Below, one piece after another: positions 7,112 through 15,400 of a stretch of 25,811 nt of DNA. Both the position numbers and the translations under genes were made by a program. The first letter of the stretch is position 1, and each line of letters begins with the position of its first letter. The notes beneath the pieces were generated by a model. That model was not told where the DNA came from. It did not search any database and saw only the letters and a program-made list of their open reading frames with translations. Source of the DNA: Moraxellaceae bacterium (GTDB taxonomy: Bacteria > Pseudomonadota > Gammaproteobacteria > Pseudomonadales > Moraxellaceae); assembly GCA_030684415.1 (NCBI GenBank), contig JAUXNL010000234.1, positions 1 to 25,811 of the forward strand. The letters are read 5' to 3'.

Positions 7112-8188
7112 CTAGGCCGGATGGCTGGTTGGCGGCAGTGGCGTCGCGGCCTGTGCGCGCCGCCATTGCAGCGGGGTGTCACCGCTCAGCGACTTGAAGG
7201 CACGGCTGAAGGCGTTGCCGCTGTTGAAGCCGGTGCGATGGGCAATCTGTTCGACGCTGAGGGTGCTGCTTGCCAGCAATTCACGCGCCAGCGTGTACCA
7301 GACGTCGTTGGCCAGTTGCTTGAAGGAGGTTGCCTCTTTCGCCAGCTTGCGCGTCAGGTTGCGCGGGGAGTGATGAACGCTGTCGGCAAACGCCTCCAGC
7401 GTCGGGAACTTGCCCGCGCGCGCCATCTGCAGCAGCTCGCCGTGCACGAAGGCGGCAAAGGTCTGCGTGGCCATGCGCGCCTGCATCTCGCTGTCCAGCA
7501 ACGAACGCGCCAGTTGCGAGGTGGCGCCGTTCGGGCGGCGCGTCTTCAGCGCGAGGTAGCGCGAGTCACTGGTGAGTCCGTCGAAGTCGCTGTTGAACAC
7601 CACCTCGCAGCCGTAGGCCTCCTGATAATCCTTCAGTCGGGAGTGGCCGTCGCGGTCGACGCCGCAGGCGTGCCGGAAATGGATGGTGCGCGGAATGTCC
7701 TCGCCCATGGTGTCGCGGCTGATGATGTTGATGATGCCGACGCTGAACTCCAGCAGGGGCCGGTTCAGCTCCCCGAAGTCCACATCCAGCGTGAGCACCA
7801 GCCGGCTGGTGCGCGGGCCTTCCACCAGTTCGACCTTCATGCCGGGAACCAGCAGGGGCGCGTAGCGGATGCCGACCTCCAGCGCGTCGCGGGCGCTGAG
7901 CGAACTGAGCGCCGCCAGTCCGACAAAGCCGAGGCTGGTGGCCGAGTAGGCGCTGAGCCAGTCCTTGAGGCGGATGCGTCCGCGGGTGCGTTCCCGCAGC
8001 CACTGGTGCAGGGTGATGAAGGTGTCAGCGTCGAGGCTGAAGGCCGGGTCGTCGAAGCGGGTCCGGTCGACGCCCAGATGGTTCAGCATGTCGTCGACGC
8101 TGATGCCCAGGTCGCGCGATTCGAGCACATGCCGCATGGGCTCGAGCAGGGATTTCGGGAAGCGGAGAGCTTTGCGCGCGACGCTCAT
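7112..8188 (-). CDS. AraC-family transcriptional regulator of the secreted hydrolase pair
   Basis: A 358-residue protein of the same architecture as the AraC protein beside alkB: an N-terminal PF12625-type sensing domain (LSAYSATSLGFVGLAALSS, then the LLEFSVGIINIISRD segment) and a C-terminal double helix-turn-helix (VEQIAHRTGFNSGNAFSRAF and KSLSGDTPLQWRR). Start taken at 8188 (MSVARKALRFPKSL); no strong ribosome site is visible. It converges with alkB, about 150 bp apart, and is divergent from the two exported hydrolases, which it likely controls. The effector is unknown. The two AraC proteins share a domain plan but little obvious sequence outside the helix-turn-helix, so they are not a recent duplication. 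Confidence 0.88.
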   Translation of the reverse strand: MSVARKALRFPKSLLEPMRHVLESRDLGISVDDMLNHLGVDRTRFDDPAFSLDADTFITLHQWLRERTRGRIRLKDWLSAYSATSLGFVGLAALSSLSARDALEVGIRYAPLLVPGMKVELVEGPRTSRLVLTLDVDFGELNRPLLEFSVGIINIISRDTMGEDIPRTIHFRHACGVDRDGHSRLKDYQEAYGCEVVFNSDFDGLTSDSRYLALKTRRPNGATSQLARSLLDSEMQARMATQTFAAFVHGELLQMARAGKFPTLEAFADSVHHSPRNLTRKLAKEATSFKQLANDVWYTLARELLASSTLSVEQIAHRTGFNSGNAFSRAFKSLSGDTPLQWRRAQAATPLPPTSHPA

Positions 8189-8510
8189 CGATGGCGGCTC
8201 AGTCCGTGGGCATGCCGCCGAATGTGCCCGGCGGGCCAGCGCTTGTCGAGCGTCCGGCGGCGGGCGGTTTGTCCGTTCCGGTGCGGATTATGGCCGCAAT
8301 CGTGGGCGCGCCCTGCCTAGAGTTTCCACCAGCACAAGGAGGCAGGCCGGTGCGACAGGCCGTGTGCCGGCCCGTCTGGCGACGTCCGCTGCGCCAAGGG
8401 GGGGGCTGGCGGCAGGGCGCGGCACCGGATTCAACCGCCAGCGCGTTGTCGCATGCCGCGCGGCAAAACAAAAAAGCCATGGCCTGATGGCCAGCACAGG
8501 GAGCAGCACC
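8189..8510. other. Divergent promoter region between AraC regulator and hydrolase operon
   Basis: About 320 bp, GC-rich. A possible -10 element (TAGAGT at about 8319-8324) precedes a strong ribosome site AAGGAGG at 8336-8342. That site lies seven bases ahead of a GTG that opens a 45-codon frame (listed separately). The main hydrolase ATG at 8511 has its own AGGGAG. No clear operator repeat was recognised. Confidence 0.4.
8350..8487 (+). CDS. Possible leader peptide or small ORF upstream of hydrolase
   Basis: A 45-residue frame starts at a GTG seven bases after a near-perfect AAGGAGG and ends 23 bases before the hydrolase start. The product would be Arg/Gln/Ala-rich (MRQAVCRPVWRRPLRQ...) with no recognised motif or signal peptide. 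The ribosome site is stronger than that of the downstream gene, which is the only positive evidence. It could be a leader ORF, a small protein or chance in a GC-rich region. Confidence 0.3.
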   Translation: MRQAVCRPVWRRPLRQGGGWRQGAAPDSTASALSHAARQNKKAMA

Positions 8511-10661
8511 ATGAACGGATACCCCTTTCTCGGCCGCCAGGCCGGCGCCGGCGTGTTGCTCGCGTTACTGCTGGCGCCATGCAGTGCAGCAGCGCTCACC
8601 GCTGCCGACGCCGCCGGCGCACTGGCGCAGCGCTGCGTCGCCATCCAGTCGCCGGGCACCGGCGAATACTATGCCGGCTCGCTCAACCTGCTCGGCACCG
8701 AGCTGCTCTACCGCTTCCGCGGCGTGCCGCTTTCTGGTGCCGCGCGCTTTTTCCTGAAGCCGGCCGCACCGGGCGTGTTCCTGCTCACTGATCACGAAGG
8801 CAAGTACCTCTCCAGCCTGGTGCCGCAGACGGAAGTGGCAGCGCCGGCACCGGGGCTGAACACCGAATGGCGGGTGACGGGGCGCGAAGTCGCCCCCGGC
8901 AGCTTCCAGTTCCAGTTGCAGAACCGCCTGACCCAGGCGCCGATCCAGAAGGAATACCTGCGCACCGACTGGGTGAAAACCTGGTGGGGCGGCTACCCGG
9001 TGCTGACGCCGGTGGTGGAAAAGCATTTCCGCCTGGTCGCGCAGTCCGGGTGCCGGACCTATCCGGAAATCACCAGCAATGTGCGCGGCGACCCGAGCCG
9101 GCTCAAGGGCAGCGTGAGCGCGCCGGTGCGCGGCGTTGTCGATGCCCACACCCACATCACCTCCTGGGAGTTCATGGGCGGGCGCGTGATGCACGGCGCC
9201 GCCTTCCACCGTTATGGCGTGCCCTTCGCGCTGGACGACAGCCGGCGCACGCACGGCCCCAACGGCTCGCTGGACCTGATCGGCAACATCTTCGTGTACG
9301 GCAACCCGGCGCATCAGTACGACACGCGCGGCTGGCCGGATTTCCCCTGGTGGCCCAACCACGTGCAGCTGACGCACGGCGGCTATTACTACAAGTGGAT
9401 GGAGCGCGCCTGGCTGGGCGGCCTGCGCCTGACCGTGACGCATCTGGTCGAGAACGAGGTGCTGTGCAACGTGCAGTCCACCATCAACCCGGTGGGCTGG
9501 GTGGGCGCCAACAGTTGCAACGAAATGGACAGCATCCGCCTGCAGGCGCGCCGCCTGCGCGAAATGCAGGACTACATCGATGCCCAGTACGGCGGGCCCG
9601 GCAAGGGCTTCTTCCGCCTGGTCACCTCACCGGCGGATGCGCGACGGGTGATTGCCGACGGCAAGCTGGCGGTGGTGATGAGCGTCGAGGCATCCGAAAC
9701 GCTCAATTGCGGCGCACGCGATTCCTGCACCGTCGCCAGCATCGAGGCCGGGCTCACCGAACTCTACAACCTGGGCATCCGCGGCCTGTTTCCGGCGCAC
9801 AAGTTCGACAACCAGCTCAGTGGCGCCGTACTGGAAGACGGCTTCATCAACATCGGCGAGGCGATCTCGACCGGGCACTACTACGAGAGCGAACACTGCG
9901 ACGAACACACCCGCGGCAAGGCCATGACCTCCGGATTCCCCGTCATCGGCGAGATTCCGCTGGTGGGCGGCCTGCTCGGCCAGATCGGCTTCACCCCGCA
10001 CTACGAAGGCCACGCCGACCACTGCAACATCCGCGGCCTCACCGACAAGGGCATCTACCTCATCAACCGCATGATCGACCTGAACATGATCATCGACCTC
10101 GACCACCTGAGCGCAAAAGCGGCCCGGCAGGTGATGGACATTGTCGAGGCGCGCGGCTACAGCGGCGTGGTCAGCTCGCACAGTTTCATGGCCGACGCGA
10201 AAGACGGCTCGCTGCACCGCGACTTCCAGCGCCTGCTCGATGCCGGCGGTTTTGTCGCGCCCTACAACCAGGGCGCGGAGGGCAGTCGCAACAGCATTCC
10301 GCGCTACCTGGCCGCGGTGAAGAAGACGCCCTATCTGAAGGCGGTGGGCATCGGCACCGACATGTCCGGCCTCGGTGGCCAGCCCGGGCCGCGCAGCAAC
10401 GCCGCCTCCGATCCGCTCGTGTATCCCTTCACCAGCGAGTTCGGCCTGATTTTCGACCGGCAGGTGTCCGGCAAGCGCACCTTCGACCTCAATGCCGATG
10501 GCATGGCGCACTACGGCATGCTCGCCGACCTGCTGCAGGACATGCGCCTGCGCTCGGGGCCGGAGGTTTACGAGGCCGTCATGCAATCCGCCGAGGGCTA
10601 CCTGCAGATGTGGGAGCGGGCGGAGGCGAACACCACCACACGGCACGCGACGCCGCGCTAG
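8511..10661 (+). CDS. Exported M19/amidohydrolase-superfamily metallohydrolase with N-terminal beta domain
   Basis: 716 residues from ATG 8511; the frame is open much further upstream, but only here do a ribosome site (AGGGAG) and a signal peptide (ending near ...LAPCSAAALTA) appear. Residues about 30-190 form a Gly/aromatic-rich beta region with Cys residues that I cannot assign. The catalytic part follows: VVDAHTHIT with metal-binding H213 and H215, a candidate metal-bridging E393 (VVMSVEASE), DLDHLS with H532, SSHS with H557, and GIGTDMSG with D617. The order H-x-H/E/H/H/D resembles renal-dipeptidase (M19)-like members of the amidohydrolase superfamily, though the family's HxD is HxH here. 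It probably acts outside the cytoplasm on an unknown amide or ester. An esterase gene follows 65 bp downstream, suggesting joint use of one substrate. Confidence 0.8.
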   Translation: MNGYPFLGRQAGAGVLLALLLAPCSAAALTAADAAGALAQRCVAIQSPGTGEYYAGSLNLLGTELLYRFRGVPLSGAARFFLKPAAPGVFLLTDHEGKYLSSLVPQTEVAAPAPGLNTEWRVTGREVAPGSFQFQLQNRLTQAPIQKEYLRTDWVKTWWGGYPVLTPVVEKHFRLVAQSGCRTYPEITSNVRGDPSRLKGSVSAPVRGVVDAHTHITSWEFMGGRVMHGAAFHRYGVPFALDDSRRTHGPNGSLDLIGNIFVYGNPAHQYDTRGWPDFPWWPNHVQLTHGGYYYKWMERAWLGGLRLTVTHLVENEVLCNVQSTINPVGWVGANSCNEMDSIRLQARRLREMQDYIDAQYGGPGKGFFRLVTSPADARRVIADGKLAVVMSVEASETLNCGARDSCTVASIEAGLTELYNLGIRGLFPAHKFDNQLSGAVLEDGFINIGEAISTGHYYESEHCDEHTRGKAMTSGFPVIGEIPLVGGLLGQIGFTPHYEGHADHCNIRGLTDKGIYLINRMIDLNMIIDLDHLSAKAARQVMDIVEARGYSGVVSSHSFMADAKDGSLHRDFQRLLDAGGFVAPYNQGAEGSRNSIPRYLAAVKKTPYLKAVGIGTDMSGLGGQPGPRSNAASDPLVYPFTSEFGLIFDRQVSGKRTFDLNADGMAHYGMLADLLQDMRLRSGPEVYEAVMQSAEGYLQMWERAEANTTTRHATPR

Positions 10662-10673
10662 CGGCGCGTGCCG
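10641..10673 (+). repeat. Strong GC hairpin spanning the hydrolase stop codon
   Basis: The outer arms CGGCACGC (10641-10648) and GCGTGCCG (10666-10673) and inner arms GCCGC (10652-10656) and GCGGC (10661-10665) stack into a 13-bp stem with a 3-base bulge and GCTA loop. The TAG stop lies at the loop. There is no T run, so an mRNA-processing or stability role between the two cistrons is more likely than termination. Confidence 0.6.
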
Positions 10674-10677
10674 CCAC

Positions 10678-10701
10678 CCCTGACACAAACCCTGACACAA
10701 A
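10678..10701 (+). repeat. Tandem 12-bp direct repeat
   Basis: CCCTGACACAAA occurs twice in immediate succession between the two hydrolase genes, just upstream of the GGAGG ribosome site of the second gene. Probably a small duplication; no known function. Confidence 0.6.
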
Positions 10702-10726
10702 ACGACGACCTACCCTTGGAGGCACC

Positions 10727-11740
10727 ATGACATCGCACTGGCTGAAAGCCCTGTTCCTTATCCTCGCCGGCCTCGCCCCGGCGGCCCATGCCTACCTGCC
10801 GCTGGTGGACAACCAGCCGCTGGCGTTCCGCTCTTGCCCGCTGGACAGGCCCGTGTCCACGCAGACCCTGCTCGGCCACATCGGCTCCATCAACATCGAC
10901 TGCCGGGTGAACGGCATCGATGTGGTGTACACGCTGACGGTGCCGCCGGGCTGCGAGAAGGGCGGCTGCGGCCTCATCCTCGACGTGCACGGCATGACCA
11001 TGAACGCCAGCCAGCAGAACGCCGGCACGAAATTGCGCCAGCATGGGTGGACAGCCAAGCAGTATGGCGCGCCGACGCCCTTCATCGTGGTCCAGCCCAA
11101 CATGACGGACCTGTTTGACCGCGAGAAGATCCTGGACACCGACTCGATTGCGGATCCTGACCAGTTTTCCGGTGGCGCCTACCTGAACGAGATTCCCAAC
11201 ATCAACTTCTTCGTCAATCACCTGATCGCCCTTTACCGGGTCGATACGGCGCGGACGCATATGTACGGCTTCTCCCGCGGCGGCAACACGGTCAATGCCT
11301 TTTATTGCGAGCTCGGCCTGTCCAGTGTCTTCGCCAGCTACGGCATCGGCGGGCATGGCTTCCGCTGCCCGCCGCACAAGCCCGTGATGCTGATTGTCGG
11401 CGACAGCGACAACCGGCATCCCGGCGCCATCGCCGACGCCGAGGCCCGGGTGCGCGCACTCGGTGGCGTCACCACCACCGCCATCGTCAACGACCCCGGC
11501 TATGTCACGCCGCGCTACGTTGTCACCTGGGCCGGCCTGCAGCGCCAGGGCCGTCACCATCACCTGCGCCTGCAGCGCGGCAATTTCCGCCTTGAGACCC
11601 TCCGCCACAGCGGCAGCACGCTGCCGCTGGCAGGGCACTGCCATCCCTCGCGCGACTACAACAGCTGGCTGGTCTGCCACGCCAACATGGAGACGGGTCG
11701 CAAGCTCATCGACTTCTTCATCCAGAACCCGCGCCGCTGA
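10727..11740 (+). CDS. Exported alpha/beta hydrolase, PHB-depolymerase/feruloyl-esterase-like
   Basis: A 337-residue protein with GGAGG five bases before the ATG and a clear signal peptide (MTSHWLKALFLILAGLAPAAHA). The alpha/beta-hydrolase features are: an oxyanion segment LILDVHGM near residue 89, a nucleophile elbow YGFSRGGN with S183, an acid candidate in IVGDSDNRHPG (D226 or D228), and a late His (GHCHPSRD, H303 or H306). CGKGG-type Cys pairs (C76/C81) suggest disulfides. The layout resembles the LpqC/esterase-PHB-depolymerase family (secreted esterases of polyesters or aryl esters). It is co-oriented with the upstream metallohydrolase and shares its putative AraC regulator. The substrate is not predictable. 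Confidence 0.8.
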   Translation: MTSHWLKALFLILAGLAPAAHAYLPLVDNQPLAFRSCPLDRPVSTQTLLGHIGSINIDCRVNGIDVVYTLTVPPGCEKGGCGLILDVHGMTMNASQQNAGTKLRQHGWTAKQYGAPTPFIVVQPNMTDLFDREKILDTDSIADPDQFSGGAYLNEIPNINFFVNHLIALYRVDTARTHMYGFSRGGNTVNAFYCELGLSSVFASYGIGGHGFRCPPHKPVMLIVGDSDNRHPGAIADAEARVRALGGVTTTAIVNDPGYVTPRYVVTWAGLQRQGRHHHLRLQRGNFRLETLRHSGSTLPLAGHCHPSRDYNSWLVCHANMETGRKLIDFFIQNPRR

Positions 11741-11820
11741 TGCCGCATGCAGGGGGCAGGCGTGTGGCGGTACCTGCCGGCCGGGTTTCCTCCGCGTGGG
11801 TCAGGGATGTTTAACAACAA

Positions 11821-11860
11821 TTAACGGCTTGCTGAAAAATGCTTTTCAGCAAGCCGTTAA
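11821..11860. repeat. 18-bp perfect hairpin (hairpin family copy 2)
   Basis: TTAACGGCTTGCTGAAAA (11821-11838) is the perfect reverse complement of 11843-11860, around the 4-base loop ATGC. It lies between the convergent esterase and small-protein genes, a terminator-like position. The GCTGAAAA/TTTTCAGC core is shared with 2981-3060 and 23841-23892, but the GGGATGGGC loop of those copies is missing. Confidence 0.8.
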
Positions 11861-11958
11861 GCCCGGCCCCCGGGGTTCATTGATTGCCGGTAGATGCAGG
11901 CGCTGTTGCTGTCCGTTCGGGACGTCAGTACAGGGCCGGAGTGGGCCTGCCAATAGCT

Positions 11959-12423
11959 TTAGCGCGCCAACAGGCTCTCGACCGCCTTCAGGCTACCGGG
12001 TTCATTCGCCAGCTCTTTCACCGCAAAGGCCTCGATGGCCTTTTCGTGGGCATAGACGTAGGCAAAGAAGTCCTGCTCAGCGTCGCCGCTGTTCTGCTTC
12101 AGGCGCAGGAATTTTTCCTGGAAGGGCTGCGTGCCGTCGCGCAGCAGCCTCATCGCGAGCTTCCAGGGCATGAGGCCCAGTGCCATGCCCTCGGCGTAGC
12201 CCTTCAGCTCCCAGCCCTTCGGCTCGACCACGGTCTGGCCAGTTCTGGCCATGTACGCCAGATAGCGTGCCAGCGTCTCTTCTTCCAGTGCTTGCAGTGT
12301 CAGCCACTTCGCTTTCCGCTCCGCATTCCGCGTCAGTCGCGCGGCCGTGGCAAATACCGCCTTGCCGTAGACTTCCGACTCGTGAATGCGCTGTAGGTCT
12401 TGCTTGTACTGGGGGTAGCTCAT
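11959..12423 (-). CDS. Conserved small helical protein, possibly ferritin-like
   Basis: 154 residues, starting MSYPQYKQDLQRIHESEVYG after a strong AGGAGGAAGGAG. No signal peptide. The sequence reads as four or five amphipathic helices. Acidic/His clusters occur at HESEVYG (helix 1), LEEETLARYL (helix 2) and YAHEKAIEAFAVKEL (last long helix), a pattern that recalls ferritin-like/rubrerythrin four-helix bundles, though the canonical ExxH pairs are not clear. The family is not firmly recognised. It starts 40 bp after the stop of the large exported LamG/CxxCH protein on the same strand, so the two are probably co-transcribed under the TetR regulator. A role in oxidative or metal handling would be speculative. 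Confidence 0.6.
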   Translation of the reverse strand: MSYPQYKQDLQRIHESEVYGKAVFATAARLTRNAERKAKWLTLQALEEETLARYLAYMARTGQTVVEPKGWELKGYAEGMALGLMPWKLAMRLLRDGTQPFQEKFLRLKQNSGDAEQDFFAYVYAHEKAIEAFAVKELANEPGSLKAVESLLAR

Positions 12424-12463
12424 CTCTCTCTCCTTCCTCCTTCAGGGGGATGCGGGCCTGCCC

Positions 12464-15400
12464 TCACCTGACCGTGATGGTGTAGCTGCGCTGGCTCTGT
12501 AACCCGTTGGCCGCATAGGTCGTTACTGCGATCTGGTTGGTGCCGATGACCAGGCTCGCGCCCGGCATTTCGAAGGGCGCCACCCCGTCGTCCGTCACCA
12601 GTTGCCCGTTCACCCGGAACTGTGCACGCCCCGCCAGGCCGCTGGCATTGACGCGGAGAGTGCCGACGCTGCTGCGCACCACTGTCGCGCCCGGATTCAG
12701 CACGCTCGTGGGTATGCCGCCAGTGACAAGGACCAGATTGCGGATCTCCGGCGTCACGCCCTGGGCGCTGGGCATGACGTAGTCATCGATATGACTGGAG
12801 CCGAAGGCACGCCAGTTGCCGCCGATCGAGTTGATGAAGGACGACGGCAGATTGCCGGTGATGAACGGGGGGGCCTGCATCGGCTGGCGCCGCGGGTCGT
12901 TGCGTGCCGGTTGGTTGCGGTAGCGCAGAGCTTCGACCGTGAGGCCTCCAACGCCGGTCTTGGAGTGGCAGGCCAGGCAGAACTCGTTGGTGGTCGAGTC
13001 TGGGCGCGGTGCATCGTGGTAAAGGGGGCCTTCCGGGAAATGCAGGTTCGCACGGAGGCCGATGGCCCCGGCGGGCAGCCGGTGCAGCGCCGCTGTGCGG
13101 CCCTGAGCTGGCTCACCCATGTGGCAGGCATAGCGCGCCTGCGTTGGTTGCCCGCGCAGCCGCAGGGCCGTGCTGATGCGCTCGTGCATCGCGGCCGGGT
13201 AGAGCGCCGCCAGGCTGGCCATCTGGGCATTGCTGCCCACCGCCACCATCGTGCCGTTGGCCAGGTTGCAGATGCTCTCCGGGTCCGGCTGGTAGGCAAA
13301 CACCTTGTACTCGTCCATCCAGCCCTTGAAGGGGCGGTAGTTAGCGGGCGCGGCGGTCGAATTGCCCCACAGCCAGTTCCACCAGCCGTCGTAGCGCGGC
13401 TCGTAGTCATGGTGGCCGCGCCCCAGTACCAGCGTGCCGCCCCGCATCTGGAACAGCGAACCGCGCTTGGCGACGAACTCCGTCCACGGAAAGCCGTTGA
13501 CGTAAAGCGTGCTGCGGCCGTCCGGCGCCGTCTGCAGGCCCAGGTGGAACCAGCGCTGGCGCACAAGGCTGGACGGCACCAGCACCGCCTTCTGCAGCTC
13601 GCCATTGTTGTTGTAGGCCTGGAAGCTGGTGTTTGCGCCGGCCTCCTTCATCGTCAGCCGGCTCTTGTCCGGGAAGTTGAGGATCACCTGCTCATCGGCG
13701 GCGCCGAGCGCGCGGACATCGACGAACAGCGAGTGGAACCAGTAGGCGGTACTCATCGACTGCGGCTGCGCCGTGGGGATGTCGTAGAGCAGGTGCGTGT
13801 TCTGGCCGTTGAAGTACAGGCCTTTGCCTTTGACACCACCGTTGGCCACCGGCTCGATGCGTCCGTTCGCCACATCGCCTGCGCGCGGCACCACCCAGCG
13901 ATCAGGCAAGGTAGTGGCGGCGTTCTGCACTTTCACCTGGCCGCGCCAGTCGCCCCAGAGCTTGTTCCAGCCGTCGTAGGCGGTCATGCGGAACAGACTG
14001 TCGTTGGCGGCCGAGAAGGCGGCCACCATGTCGGACACGATAAAGGCATGGTTGTTGAGCAAGTCGTCGAAGGCGAACTCGTCGGTGGCGACGCCGCTGC
14101 TGAGCGTCCACACCACGTCGTGCGGCCCGACCGGCTTCAGGTGCGGGTTGTAGTTCAGGCGGTGGTCAATGGTGTCGAACACCGAGGAATTCTTGACCAG
14201 ATGGAACTGCGGCCGGCCGTCGCGGCCCTGCACCGGGTAGCCGTAGCGATCCTTCAGGGCGATCAGGCTGTTGGGTTCGCTGTGGCTGAGCGAGCGCGAA
14301 CCGCCAATCTCCACGCTGGGGTTGCGGTTGGCGGTAACGGGCAGCGCCGTGCCCGGCTGATAGAGGTCCAACCAGAGCGCGTTGGACAGCGTCAGGCGGA
14401 AGTCCGCAAAGTTCAGCAGGTTGTCGATCACCACGCCTTTGCCCTTGCTCCAGCCGCCGAGCAGCATGAAGGTCAGGTCATTGGTGGCATCGCGGTCGCC
14501 GCGCTTGCAGCCATCATGCACACAACGGTTCGGGTAACGCTCCTTTGGCGAGAGGTAGCCGCCGCCAAACAAGTTGGCGTCGCTGATCATCAGCGACAAG
14601 ACCTTGGCGTCCTTGTCGATCCATGGATAGGTGCCCTTGATGTCGGCGCCGTCGGGAATGGCGTTGCCCATCGGGTCGCGGAACGGGTACTTCGCAAACA
14701 GGTACTTGTCTTTTACGCGCGGGTCGAAGGGCGCGTGCGAGATGGGCTGGAGGTCGCCCCATTGCGTGACATCACAGGCGGGGCCGCCCGCCGGCGCCAC
14801 CGAGTAGACCGTTTCATAATTGCCGGCGCGCATCCGCCCCGTGCCTGAATGGCGCCACACCAGCGGCAGGCCGGCGCGGCGCGCAATGAGCAGGCGACCG
14901 TCTGCCGGCGTGACCGGCTCGAACAGCACGCCCTGGCGGATGGGCGCCACCCGCACGTCGGGGCTGATATCGACGGCAGCGATGCGCGCCTGCGGCGTCT
15001 TCGGCTGGCTAACGCGGATGGTGAGCTGGCGGCTGAACAGCCGGTCCTGCGATTGCAACTGCGGCAGGTACTGCGTGCGGATGCCGCCGGGCTTGCCCAC
15101 CTGCCCCGAGGTGTCATAGCTCTGCTGCACCGCAGTGCCGATCAGGGTCAGGTCGTAGCAGTCGTCACTGCCGCAGGTATAGGGGTTGGCCTGTGCGGGC
15201 GTGGCCGGGGCCGCCTCGCAGAGCGTGGTGAACTGCGCCAGGCTGCTGCCCGGCAGGCCCCAGCGATGGTAGTCAGGCACCTCCCAGGTTTCCGGGTCGA
15301 CGGTCGGTACGCCCGGCGCGCTGTCGACGAAGTGTTCCTGCAGCACTTCAGGGCGGTGCAACTGGATGCGCAGCGGCTCCGGCTTGCCATCGACGCCGCC

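Noticed and set aside
5739..7166. Minus-strand open frame of 475 codons
   Set aside because: Antisense to alkB; composition is typical of a GC-rich shadow frame.
12602..14848. Plus-strand open frame of 748 codons
   Set aside because: It lies antisense to the exported LamG/CxxCH gene, is rich in Ala/Val/Arg/His as expected of a GC-rich antisense frame, and has no ribosome site or recognised domain.
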